This document shows positions 35,143 through 45,074 of a stretch of 64,000 nt of DNA, piece by piece. Where the stretch lies: contig NZ_JAJGNI010000006.1 of NCBI RefSeq assembly GCF_020781975.1, forward strand, positions 124,001 to 188,000. The letters are read 5' to 3'. Source of the stretch: Microbacterium schleiferi (GTDB lineage Bacteria > Actinomycetota > Actinomycetes > Actinomycetales > Microbacteriaceae). The notes under the pieces were generated by a model. That model was not told the origin of the DNA. It saw only the letters and a program-made list of their open reading frames with translations, and did not search any database. The number at the start of each line of letters is the position of its first letter. Positions within the stretch are counted from its first letter, which is position 1. The position numbers were made by a program, and so were the translations under genes.

Positions 35143-36192
35143 ATGCACGCTGAGTACAAGGTCCCGGGCGGAAAGCTCGTCGTCGTCGACCTGGATGTCG
35201 AAGCCGGGCGCTTGGCGAATGTGCGACTCGCTGGCGATTTCTTCCTCGAGCCCGACGATGCCCTCGGCGCGATCAACGCGGCGGTGTCGGGCCTTCCCTC
35301 CGAAGCCGACGTGCCCACGATCGCTGCGGCCGTACGTGCGGCGCTCCCTGACGGTGCACAACTTCTGGGGTTCACGCCCGAGGCCGTGGGCACCGTGGTG
35401 CGCCGGGCGCTCGTGACCGCATCCGGCTGGAAAGACTTCTCATGGCAGATCGTCCACGACCGCCCGGTCTCGCCGCGCATGAACCTCGCGCTCGACGAAG
35501 TACTCACGACCCGTGTGGGCGACGGGCGACGGATGCCGACCCTGCGCCTGTGGGAATGGAATGAGTCGGCGGTCGTCATCGGATCGTTCCAGTCGTACCG
35601 CAATGAGGTGGACCCGGCGGGTGCCCGCCGTCATGGCTACGACGTCGTCAGGCGAATCTCGGGCGGCGGCGCGATGCTCATGGGCGCCGATGCGATCATC
35701 ACGTACTCGCTCTCGGTTCCCGCGTCGCTGGTGGCGGGCATGACCTTCGCCGACTCCTACGCGTTCCTCGACGACTGGGTTCTGCAGGCGCTGCGCTCGC
35801 TTGGAATCGATGCGACGTACCAGCCGCTCAATGACATCGCGAGCCCGGAGGGCAAGATCGGCGGCGCCGCGCAGAAGCGGTTGGCCAACGGAGGGGTGCT
35901 GCATCACGCGACCCTCAGCTACGACATGGACGGTGAGGTGCTCACCGACGTGCTCCGCATCGGCCGGGAGAAGCTCAGCGACAAGGGGACGACCTCGGCC
36001 GCCAAACGCGTCGACCCGCTGCGGCGGCAGACGGGACTGCCTCGCGAGGCGATCATCCAGGCCTTCGCCGACACATTCACCACGCTCTACGGCGCCGAGG
36101 TCGGGCATATCACCGAAGAGGAATACGCCGAAGCAGAGGCTCTCGTCGCGTCGAAGTTCGCCACCGACGCGTGGCTGCATCGGGTTCCGTGA
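35143..36192 (+). CDS. lipoate-protein ligase A with N-terminal accessory domain
   Basis: 349-residue lipoate ligase. Residues 1-90 resemble the small LplA C-terminal (accessory) domain, here placed first: KVPGGKLVVVDLDVEAGRLA and FEPDDALGAINAAV-like text. The rest is the catalytic domain with VRRISGGGAMLMGADAIITY, LNDIASPEGKIGGAAQKRL (lysine at the adenylate site) and a His in VLHHATLSYDMD. It would attach scavenged lipoate to 2-oxoacid dehydrogenase E2 or GcvH. It overlaps the DNA methyltransferase start by 4 bp. Confidence 0.85.
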   Translation: MHAEYKVPGGKLVVVDLDVEAGRLANVRLAGDFFLEPDDALGAINAAVSGLPSEADVPTIAAAVRAALPDGAQLLGFTPEAVGTVVRRALVTASGWKDFSWQIVHDRPVSPRMNLALDEVLTTRVGDGRRMPTLRLWEWNESAVVIGSFQSYRNEVDPAGARRHGYDVVRRISGGGAMLMGADAIITYSLSVPASLVAGMTFADSYAFLDDWVLQALRSLGIDATYQPLNDIASPEGKIGGAAQKRLANGGVLHHATLSYDMDGEVLTDVLRIGREKLSDKGTTSAAKRVDPLRRQTGLPREAIIQAFADTFTTLYGAEVGHITEEEYAEAEALVASKFATDAWLHRVP

Positions 36193-37034
36193 CCGTCACG
36201 ATCCATCACGGCGACAATCTGTCCGTGATGCGCGGACTGCCGGATGCGTCCTTCGGTCTGGTCTACCTCGACCCCCCGTTCAACACCGGGCGCCTCCGGG
36301 AGCGGGCAGTCGAATCAGCCAGCACGCCCCGGGATGAGCGGCTTCCGGGCGCTGTGACCCGGCGCGGATTCCACGGTCGCGACTACGAACGGCTGCGGGG
36401 AGACCTGCGTGTGTACGACGACCGGTTCGACGACTACTGGGGCTTTCTCGAACCGCGAGTGCTCGAGGCGTGGCGACTGCTTGCCGACTCCGGCACTCTG
36501 TACCTTCACCTCGATTACCGCGAGGCGCATTACGCGAAGGTGCTCCTGGATGCAGTGTTCGGTCGCGACCACTTCCTCAACGAGATCATCTGGTCGTACG
36601 ACTACGGTGCGAAGACCCGCAAACGGTGGCCCACCAAGCACGACACGATTCTCGTCTACGTGAAAGATCCAGCGCTGTACTGGTTCGATTCCGAGGCCGT
36701 TGATCGCGAGCCGTATATGGCGCCGGGGCTCGTGACCGCTGAGAAAGCGGCCCGCGGCAAGCTCCCGACAGATGTGTGGTGGCACACGATCGTCCCGACG
36801 GCGGGGCGCGAGAAGACCGGATATCCCACTCAAAAGCCCGAGGGTGTGCTACGGCGAATCGTGCAGGCATCCTCTCGCCCGGGCGAGGCTGTCCTCGACC
36901 CGTTCGCCGGGTCGGGAACGACAGGTGCTGTCGCCCAGGCGCTGGGGCGCGACGCCGTGCTCATCGACGCGAATCCCGAAGCGATAGCGGTGATGCGGAC
37001 CAGGATGCCGCTCGCGATGATCGTCGAAAACTGA
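36189..37034 (+). CDS. orphan DNA methyltransferase, N6-adenine/N4-cytosine type
   Basis: 281-residue beta-class methyltransferase: catalytic motif IV is YLDPPFNTGR near the N-terminus, and the AdoMet motif I is DPFAGSGTTGAV near the C-terminus, with a variable region between (NEIIWSYDYGAKTRKRW, TGYPTQKP). I use the GTG at 36189, which overlaps the lipoate ligase stop, rather than the GTG at 36171. No restriction enzyme or specificity subunit is nearby, so it is likely a solitary epigenetic enzyme. Recognition site unknown. Confidence 0.88.
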   Translation: MTVTIHHGDNLSVMRGLPDASFGLVYLDPPFNTGRLRERAVESASTPRDERLPGAVTRRGFHGRDYERLRGDLRVYDDRFDDYWGFLEPRVLEAWRLLADSGTLYLHLDYREAHYAKVLLDAVFGRDHFLNEIIWSYDYGAKTRKRWPTKHDTILVYVKDPALYWFDSEAVDREPYMAPGLVTAEKAARGKLPTDVWWHTIVPTAGREKTGYPTQKPEGVLRRIVQASSRPGEAVLDPFAGSGTTGAVAQALGRDAVLIDANPEAIAVMRTRMPLAMIVEN

Positions 37035-37057
37035 CCCGTGCTTCGGCTACGCAAGCC

Positions 37058-37063
37058 TAGGCT
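37058..37063 (+). promoter_or_regulatory. -10 box, leaderless type, for the LLM oxidoreductase
   Basis: TAGGCT six bases before the ATG at 37070. Confidence 0.55.
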
Positions 37064-37069
37064 GACGCT

Positions 37070-38074
37070 ATGCGATTCGGAATCTTCATCCCCCAAGGCT
37101 GGCGACTCGACCTCGTGGGAATCGATCCCGCGCAGCAGTGGGAAGCGATGAACGGACTGGCTCAGCGCGCCGATGCAGGGCCCTGGGAATCCCTCTGGGT
37201 CTACGACCACTTCCACACGGTGCCCGTCGCGACCCAGGAGGCGACACACGAGGCGTGGACGCTGATGTCAGCGTTCGCAGCGTCGACCAGCCGCATCCGT
37301 CTCGGCCAGATGTGCACCTGCATGGGCTATCGAAACCCGGCCTACCTCGCGAAGGTCGCCGCAACGGTCGACATCATCTCGGGTGGCCGCGCCGAAATGG
37401 GTATCGGTGGCGGATGGTACGAGCACGAGTGGCGGGCCTACGGGTACGGCTTCCCGGAGGTACGCGATCGCCTCGCGATGCTGCGCGAGGGAGTGGAGAT
37501 CATGCACCAGGCCTGGACGACGGGCTCGGCATCTCTTGACGGGAAGTACTACCAGGTCGACGGCGCGATTGTGCAGCCCCAGCCGCTGCAAGCAACACAG
37601 CCGCTGCAGCGCCCGGGGATTCCCTTCTGGATCGCTGGTGGCGGCGAGAAGGTCACGCTGAAGATCGCAGCGAAGTACGCGTCGTACACGAACTTCGCCG
37701 GCAGCGTCGAGGAGTTCGATCACAAGCTGTCGGTCGTGCGCGAGCACTGCGCGACGCTCGGTCGCGACCCGGGCGAGATCACCGCGTCGTCGAACGTCAA
37801 CACGATCGTGGGTGCGACCGAGGCAGAGGCAGAGGAACGCCTGCGTGCGGTCCTGGGGCGCCTCGCGCCGTTCGTCGGTGACGAGCGACTTGCCGGCATC
37901 GAGGCCGAGTACCGCGGGTCGCTCGGTTTCGGCACTCCCGAGCAGGTGGCCGAGCGGCTGCAGGAGCGCGCGAGCCACGGACTCGGGTACGCGATCCACT
38001 ACTTTCCCGAAGCGGCATACGACACGAGCGGCATCGAACTGTTCGAGGCGGAGGTCGTGCCGGCGCTTGCGTGA
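37070..38074 (+). CDS. LLM-class F420-type oxidoreductase
   Basis: 334-residue luciferase-like oxidoreductase: MRFGIFIPQGWRLDLVGIDP, WVYDHFHTVPVATQEATHE, LGQMCTCMGYRNPAYLAKVA, and GGRAEMGIGGGWYEHEWRAY. This subgroup is typically F420-dependent, which fits the cofE gene in the same window. The substrate is unknown. It has its own leaderless promoter and is followed by a convergent esterase gene. Confidence 0.85.
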   Translation: MRFGIFIPQGWRLDLVGIDPAQQWEAMNGLAQRADAGPWESLWVYDHFHTVPVATQEATHEAWTLMSAFAASTSRIRLGQMCTCMGYRNPAYLAKVAATVDIISGGRAEMGIGGGWYEHEWRAYGYGFPEVRDRLAMLREGVEIMHQAWTTGSASLDGKYYQVDGAIVQPQPLQATQPLQRPGIPFWIAGGGEKVTLKIAAKYASYTNFAGSVEEFDHKLSVVREHCATLGRDPGEITASSNVNTIVGATEAEAEERLRAVLGRLAPFVGDERLAGIEAEYRGSLGFGTPEQVAERLQERASHGLGYAIHYFPEAAYDTSGIELFEAEVVPALA

Positions 38075-38089
38075 GCCGGCCGGCGCGGG

Positions 38090-39586
38090 TCAGAGCAGGG
38101 CTCGGACGCTGGCGTAGCCGTCCGCGATGGTTCCGGGGCCAGTGGCGTCGAAGATCCGCGTGCGACCGGGCTCGGCCGACCATTTCTCCCACCCCGGATC
38201 GCCAACCCGCACGAAGGCTGACGCAGCACCGTGCACCGCATCCGCCAGGAGTTGAGGCGGGTCGTCGCCGGTGAGTGCGTCAACCCGCTCCCGGTCGAGC
38301 ACGTCGAACCAAAACGGCACGTCGACGCAGTGGCACGCCCAGCCGATGCGCGTCGAGGCCCACGAGAAGCGGTACACCCAGGTCGGCGCTTCGCCACGGG
38401 CCGCCGCAATCCGTACGACGCCGCTGCGGAACACCTTGTCGGAAACGTAGCGGCCGAGCAGGGCTGCCGTACCGAGCCGGTGCTGCTCCGCATTGTCGGA
38501 AAGATAGCCGCGCCGCATCGGCCGACCCACACCGAGCGCACCAAGCGCGACTGTGGCCGGAACGAAGCGGAGCTTACCGCGGGCGTCGTCAGTGATCATC
38601 GTGAATTCGTCGTCGGTTGATCCCACGACCAGCGGCTTGTTCGCGCCAACCCCCGATGCGATCGATTCCGGCGTCGTGGTCGTCAGCAGATCACCGTCGA
38701 CGAGGGGACCCCACGGCAGACCGTCGTCGAGCAGCGAGCGAATTCCCGACAGTCGGGCTCCGCCACGCTCGCTGACCGTCTGCTGCAGCCCGATCAGCGC
38801 ATCCGGATCGACGGATGCGAATCCGTCGCGCGTGGCAGGGACCCCGGCGAGTTCAGCGAGCTGCGCCGCAATGTTCTCGGCGCGCGCGAGCGAGACATCG
38901 CCGAGCGCCGGGGAGAGCGCCCAGACCCGCTCGAAGAGGTGCTGGGCAGCCGGCATCCCGAGCAGCGTCAGCACGGCGCCACCGCCAGCGGATTGCCCGG
39001 CGATCGTGACAGCATCCGGGTCTCCGCCGAACGCCGTGATCTCGCGCTGGACCCATTCGAGCGCCGCCAGCCAGTCGCGCACGCCGCGATTGGTCGGGGC
39101 TCCCTCGATGAGGCCGAACCCGTCGAAACCGAGCCGGTAGGACACGACGACAGTGACGACTCCGCGGCGCGCGAACGACTCGCCGTCGTACCAGGGGCTT
39201 GCCGGCGATCCCGAAACGTAGCCGCCGCCGTGGATGTAGACCAGTACCGGCATCCGTGCTGACGGGTCGCCGGGTCGGGGCGTGAACACGTTGACGTTCA
39301 GGGTCGAGTCTCCGGGAACCGACGGCTCGGGGATGAGGGTGACCTCGGCGACGGGGCCGCGTTGTGGTGTCGCGCCGAAGCTCGTAGCATCCCGAACGCC
39401 GGTCCACGGCTCGATGGGAACCGGCGCCGCGAACCGTAGTTCACCGACCGGTGGCCGGGCGAACGGGATGCCGAGGAAGGCGGCAGACCGAGCCTCACCG
39501 CTGGTGCGCCACAGGCCCCGCACTGCGCCGGAGGTGGTTTCGACGACGGGTGCCTCTCGGCTTGGTAGCGGTGTGGGATTGGTCAC
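38090..39586 (-). CDS. type-B carboxylesterase
   Basis: 498-residue carboxylesterase/lipase. The oxyanion hole YIHGGGYVSGS and nucleophile motif TIAGQSAGGGAVLTLLG are clear; the N-terminus has FLGIPFARPPVGELRFAAP. It hydrolyses esters of unknown origin. It overlaps the upstream TetR gene by 4 bp, so they are co-transcribed and probably co-regulated. Confidence 0.9.
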   Translation of the reverse strand: MTNPTPLPSREAPVVETTSGAVRGLWRTSGEARSAAFLGIPFARPPVGELRFAAPVPIEPWTGVRDATSFGATPQRGPVAEVTLIPEPSVPGDSTLNVNVFTPRPGDPSARMPVLVYIHGGGYVSGSPASPWYDGESFARRGVVTVVVSYRLGFDGFGLIEGAPTNRGVRDWLAALEWVQREITAFGGDPDAVTIAGQSAGGGAVLTLLGMPAAQHLFERVWALSPALGDVSLARAENIAAQLAELAGVPATRDGFASVDPDALIGLQQTVSERGGARLSGIRSLLDDGLPWGPLVDGDLLTTTTPESIASGVGANKPLVVGSTDDEFTMITDDARGKLRFVPATVALGALGVGRPMRRGYLSDNAEQHRLGTAALLGRYVSDKVFRSGVVRIAAARGEAPTWVYRFSWASTRIGWACHCVDVPFWFDVLDRERVDALTGDDPPQLLADAVHGAASAFVRVGDPGWEKWSAEPGRTRIFDATGPGTIADGYASVRALL

Positions 39587-40182
39587 GGTGTCGCGGCGGG
39601 CTTCTGCTCTAGGGCGGCGAGGAGCTGGTCGATGATACCCGCCATGTCAACGGTGGGGTCGACGAGCCACTGGAGCTGCAGGCCGTCAGCGACTGCCTGC
39701 AGAATCCGGGCATAGACATCGGGTGGCAGGCTGTCGGACGCTGCAGTCAGCTCGAAGGCTCCCCGCACTGTTTCGCCCCGCTCGAGAAAGTAGTCGTGGG
39801 CGGGATGCTCGGGGTTCGCGGCCTCGACGGCCAAGCGCGAGAAAAGCTCGACGAGACCTGGAACTTCGCTGTTGTGGCGGATGACGCGAATCACGCTGTC
39901 GCGGATCACGGCGGGGTCGACCGGATCGGCGTCCTTCGACCTGTCATCGGGCAGACCGAACTGTTCACCGTCGTGTTCGTCACGCTTGCGCAGGACCTCG
40001 GTGAACAGCTCCTCTTTGCTGTCGAAGTAGTGCAGCAAGCCCGCCTGGCTGAGCCCAACGGCCTCCGCGATGCGCTTGACGCTCGCGCCGTCGTAGCCCT
40101 CGGTCGCGATCACATCGAGTGCACGTTCGAGGATCTCTTCGCGCTTGGCTACGCCCTTCGCGTACGACCCTCGTTGTGCCAT
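39583..40182 (-). CDS. TetR family transcriptional regulator
   Basis: 199-residue TetR/AcrR regulator. N-terminal helix-turn-helix: RALDVIATEGYDGASVKRIA and EAVGLSQAGLLHYFDSKEEL. The C-terminal half binds an unknown ligand. It is transcribed away from the GH3 gene and with the carboxylesterase. A 23-bp inverted repeat in the 83-bp divergent gap is a likely operator for both directions. Confidence 0.9.
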   Translation of the reverse strand: MAQRGSYAKGVAKREEILERALDVIATEGYDGASVKRIAEAVGLSQAGLLHYFDSKEELFTEVLRKRDEHDGEQFGLPDDRSKDADPVDPAVIRDSVIRVIRHNSEVPGLVELFSRLAVEAANPEHPAHDYFLERGETVRGAFELTAASDSLPPDVYARILQAVADGLQLQWLVDPTVDMAGIIDQLLAALEQKPAATP

Positions 40183-40214
40183 GAGACGAGTGTGCCCAAT
40201 GATGCTTGTTTTTC

Positions 40215-40237
40215 AAAACCTAGTGTCATAAGGTTTT
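40215..40237. promoter_or_regulatory. TetR operator candidate, divergent promoter region
   Basis: AAAACCT (40215-40221) and AGGTTTT (40231-40237), perfect inverted repeats with a 9-base spacer, in an A/T-rich 83-bp gap between tetR and the GH3 gene. Confidence 0.7.
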
Positions 40238-40265
40238 CGTCGAGTCTGCTGTTGGAAGGAAATCC

Positions 40266-42539
40266 ATGACTGACAATGACGTCACAGCCACTGTCGCTGA
40301 TCTGACCCTGGAAGAGAAGGCGTCGCTGACCAGCGGGCTGAACTTCTGGCACACCAAGCCGGTCGAGCGGGTAGGCATCCCGTCGATCATGATGACCGAC
40401 GGACCGCACGGCCTTCGTAAGCAGGCGGGTGCCGGTGACCACCTGGGCGTCGGATCGAGTGTGCCGGCTACCTGTTTCCCGCCGGCCGTCGGGCTTGGGT
40501 CGTCGTGGGACGTCGAGTTGCTCGATCGGGTCGGCCGGGCCCTCGGCGCCGAGACGTCGATCGAGGGTGTCGCCGTGCTCCTCGGACCCGGCATCAACAT
40601 CAAGCGCTCGCCGCTGTGCGGTCGCAACTTCGAGTACTTCTCCGAAGACCCCTTGATCTCTGGCGTGCTCGGCGCCGCATTCGTCACGGGCGTCCAGTCG
40701 CAGGGCGTCGGTACCTCGCTCAAGCACTTCGCCGCGAACAATCAAGAGACCGATCGGATGCGAGCGAGCTCCGACATCGACCCGCGGCCACTACGCGAGA
40801 TCTACCTGCGCGGGTTCGAACGGGTCGTGCGCGATGCTCAGCCGTGGACGGTCATGTGCTCGTACAACAAGATCAATGGGGTCTACGCGTCGGAAGACCC
40901 CTGGCTGCTCACGCGTGTGCTGCGCGACGAGTGGGGCTTCGAGGGTCTTGTCGTCTCGGACTGGGGAGCGGTCAACGAACGCGTGAAGGGTCTTCCCGCC
41001 GGACTCGATCTGGAGATGCCCTCCTCGAGCGGGCGCACTGATGCTGAGCTCGTCGCGGCAGTCCGTGCCGGAGACCTCGATGAGTCGGCTCTCGATGTCG
41101 CAGCGGGCCGTGTCATCGACCTTGTCCGCAAGGCCCAGGCCGGGGCCGGCGCGGTGGCAGGACTGCTCGACGTCGACGCACACCATGCCCTCGCCCGCGA
41201 GGCTGCCGGCCGCTCGATCGTGCTCCTGAAGAACGAGGGCGACATCCTGCCCCTGGCCAAGGACGCGAACCTTGCCGTCCTCGGAGCGTTCGCCGAGAAG
41301 CCGCGCTACCAGGGCGCCGGCTCGTCGTTGATCAATCCGACCCGCCTCGACACGGCGCTCGAGGAGATCCGCGCGCTCGCGACCGGCGAGGTCGCCTATG
41401 CGCCCGGATTCTCGCTGGCTGCCGATGTCGCCGAATCCGAGGCGGCTCAGTTGCGTGATGAGGCTGCGGCTGCGGCATCCGCCGCCGAGGTCGTCGTGCT
41501 GTTCCTCGGGCTGCCCGCGCGCCTCGAGTCCGAAGGCTACGACCGCGACGACATAGACCTGCCGGCGGAGCAGCTCGCGGTGTTGGATGCCGTCCGTGCC
41601 GCGAACCCGAACGTCGTCGTCGTGCTCTCCAACGGTGGGGTCGTCGCGCTTCCCTTCGCGCGCGACGTCCCCGCAATTCTCGAAGGATGGCTCCTCGGTC
41701 AGGCCGGGGGTGGGGCGACGGCCGACGTACTCTTCGGTGACGTGAACCCGTCGGCCAAGCTCACCGAGACGATTCCGCTGCGGCTCTCGGACACCCCGGC
41801 CTACCTGGACTTCCCGGGTGAGTTCGGCCACGTCCGTTACAGCGAGGGTCTGTTCGTCGGCTACCGCTGGTACGACGCGCGGAACCTCGAGGTTGCCTAT
41901 CCCTTCGGTCACGGCCTGTCGTACACGACGTTCTCGCACACGGATGCCGCGGTCCGCGTCACCGACAGCGGCGACCTTGAAGTCACGGTCACCGTGACCA
42001 ACACGGGTCAGCGCGACGGCCGCGAGATCGTGCAGGTCTACACCTCGCTGCCGGGGTCGACGGTGCAGCGCCCGGTGCGCGAGCTCAAGGGCTTCGCGTC
42101 AGTGGCTCTGACTGCGGGTCAGTCCCGGGAGGTTGCGGTGACGGTGCGCCGTGCGGACCTCGCCTACTGGGACATCCGTGTCGACGATTGGATCGTCGAG
42201 GGCGGGGAATACACGGTCGAGGTCGGGGCATCCAGCCGCGACATCCGCAGCTCGGTGACCGTAGCCGTCGAGGGGGACCCGGTGGCGTTTCCGCTGACCC
42301 GCGAGTCCTCGCTCGCTGAAGCGATTGCTCACCCGGTTGTCGGCGAAATGGTGCAGGGCGCTTTGCGGCAGATGATGGCCACGATGGAAGGCCTCGAGTC
42401 CGTGATGCCCGAGGGCGTCTCGATGGACAGGATGATGATGTCATTCCCCATCGGCCGGATGTCGGGGCTGACCGGAGATCAGGTCAGCCCCGAGATGATC
42501 GACGGCCTTATCGCGATGGCGAACGCTCCGCAGCAGTAG
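40266..42539 (+). CDS. glycoside hydrolase family 3 beta-glucosidase
   Basis: 757-residue GH3 enzyme with the N-terminal TIM barrel, the alpha/beta domain and a C-terminal fibronectin-like domain. The nucleophile is Asp232 in GLVVSDWGAV; also present are KHFAANNQETDRMRAS, AREAAGRSIVLLKNEGDILP and YPFGHGLSYTTF. No signal peptide is visible, so it acts on imported oligosaccharides. The ATG follows GGAAGGA. Repression by the divergent TetR protein is probable. Confidence 0.92.
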   Translation: MTDNDVTATVADLTLEEKASLTSGLNFWHTKPVERVGIPSIMMTDGPHGLRKQAGAGDHLGVGSSVPATCFPPAVGLGSSWDVELLDRVGRALGAETSIEGVAVLLGPGINIKRSPLCGRNFEYFSEDPLISGVLGAAFVTGVQSQGVGTSLKHFAANNQETDRMRASSDIDPRPLREIYLRGFERVVRDAQPWTVMCSYNKINGVYASEDPWLLTRVLRDEWGFEGLVVSDWGAVNERVKGLPAGLDLEMPSSSGRTDAELVAAVRAGDLDESALDVAAGRVIDLVRKAQAGAGAVAGLLDVDAHHALAREAAGRSIVLLKNEGDILPLAKDANLAVLGAFAEKPRYQGAGSSLINPTRLDTALEEIRALATGEVAYAPGFSLAADVAESEAAQLRDEAAAAASAAEVVVLFLGLPARLESEGYDRDDIDLPAEQLAVLDAVRAANPNVVVVLSNGGVVALPFARDVPAILEGWLLGQAGGGATADVLFGDVNPSAKLTETIPLRLSDTPAYLDFPGEFGHVRYSEGLFVGYRWYDARNLEVAYPFGHGLSYTTFSHTDAAVRVTDSGDLEVTVTVTNTGQRDGREIVQVYTSLPGSTVQRPVRELKGFASVALTAGQSREVAVTVRRADLAYWDIRVDDWIVEGGEYTVEVGASSRDIRSSVTVAVEGDPVAFPLTRESSLAEAIAHPVVGEMVQGALRQMMATMEGLESVMPEGVSMDRMMMSFPIGRMSGLTGDQVSPEMIDGLIAMANAPQQ

Positions 42540-42563
42540 GCGCCGTGACCGCCGTCTCATGAA

Positions 42564-42631
42564 GGTAGGCGAAATCCCCGGGGTAGGACGTTTGGCAAAC
42601 CAATCGTCCTACCCCGGGGATTTGTCCTACC
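42564..42631. terminator. 27-bp near-perfect hairpin between convergent genes
   Basis: Arms 42564-42590 and 42605-42631 match at 25 of 27 positions with a 14-base loop. Located between GH3 and galK. The length and precise symmetry exceed a normal terminator; it may be an inserted palindromic element reused as one. Confidence 0.75.
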
Positions 42632-42677
42632 TCGGTGAGATGGGCGAGAAGGGGTGTGGCGGGGATCGCGAGCGAAA

Positions 42678-43861
<1,184 letters not shown>

Positions 43862-43865
<4 letters not shown>

Positions 43866-45025
43866 AGCTGCACTCCCTCGACCACGTCGCGCAGGCGTGC
43901 TGCGGCATCCTCGGGAGGGATGTCGCCGATCCAGGCGCCCATCGTCGCCTCGGACCCGGCGAGGAACTTCAGCTTGTCGGCAGCTCGCCTGGGAGAGGTG
44001 ATCTCGAGGTGCATCCGCACGGTGTCCCGCGCGACGTTCACGGGCGCCTGGTGCCAGGCGGCGATGTAGGGAGTGGGGGTGTCGTACAGGGTGTCGATGC
44101 CGCGCAGCAAACGCAGATACAGCCCGGCGAGTTCGTCGCGTTCGGTATCCGTCGCCTCGGCGAAGTCCGGGACGTGGCGGTGCGGCATGAGGTGCACCTC
44201 GATGGGCCAGCGGGCGGCGAACGGGACGTAGGCCGTCCAGTGCTCGCCGGCGAGGATGACGCGGCTTCCGTCTCGTTCGAAGTCGAGCACGCGCTGCATC
44301 AAATCGGGAGAGGTACGCGAGATGTTCTCGACCAGCCGCCGCGTGCGCGGCGTGACGTACGGGTAGGCGTAGATCTGGCCGTGCGGGTGGGGGAGGGTTA
44401 CCCCGATCGCCTCGCCGCGGTTCTCGAACGGGAACACCTGCTCGACACCCGGCAGGGCCGACAGTGCTGCCGTGCGGTCGGCCCACGCTTCGATGACCGT
44501 ACGTGCCCGGGTGACGGACTGGGTGCCGAAGGATCCGGTGTGCTCAGGGCTGAAGCAGACGACCTCGCATCGGCCCACGGAGGTCCGAACGCTGCCGAGG
44601 CCCAGCGCGTCGAGATCGTCGAGACCGCGCGGCGGGTTCGGTGCCTCGGGGGCATCGCCGTGCGCTGCGGACAGGGCCGGGCCGAAGGAGGGCGACCGAT
44701 TCTCGAAGACCGCGACGTCGTAGCGCGACGGGATCTCGGAGGGGTTGGTCGGCGTCTGCGGAGACAGCGGGTCAAGCTCCGCGGGCGGCAGGAAGGCGCG
44801 GTTCTGCCGCGCTGCCGCAATCGAGATCCAGTCGCCGGTCAGGATGTCTTGGCGCATCGTCGCCGTGGCCGGGCGCGGGTCGAGCGCTCGCTGATCGATC
44901 CCGCGTTCGGCGCCGAGCGTTGTGTCGGGATCGTCGTAGTAGAAGAGGTCTCGTCCGTCGGCGAGGGCGGTGTCTCGTCTGATGACGCCGGCGCCAAGCA
45001 CTACCGGTTCCCGAAGCATGTTCAC
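43862..45025 (-). CDS. galT: galactose-1-phosphate uridylyltransferase
   Basis: 387-residue GalT. The active-site HPH motif is in GVTLPHPHGQIYAYPYV, and LSPEHTGSFGTQ and AHGDAPEAPNPPRG are also typical. It transfers UMP between UDP-glucose and Gal-1-P. The start is a GTG at 45025: TAGCGT on the minus strand (45032-45037) is six bases upstream, inside the LacI-type operator; ATG 45019 is an alternative. Coupled to galK by a 4-bp overlap. Confidence 0.93.
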
Positions 45026-45061
45026 GATAACACGCTAATGCCCGGGCGTGATATCGTCAAC
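45020..45061. promoter_or_regulatory. galT/lacI divergent operator pair
   Basis: Two 16-base arms (45020-45035 and 45046-45061) are inverted relative to each other at 14 of 16 positions, with 10 bases between. The first covers the galT start codon and part of its -10 box. Confidence 0.8.
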
Positions 45062-45074
45062 ATCGGAGGGCCCA

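Noticed and set aside
36171..36188. Upstream GTG start of the DNA methyltransferase
   Set aside because: It would overlap the lipoate ligase by 22 bp. The GTG at 36189 gives a standard 4-bp overlap and the same domain.
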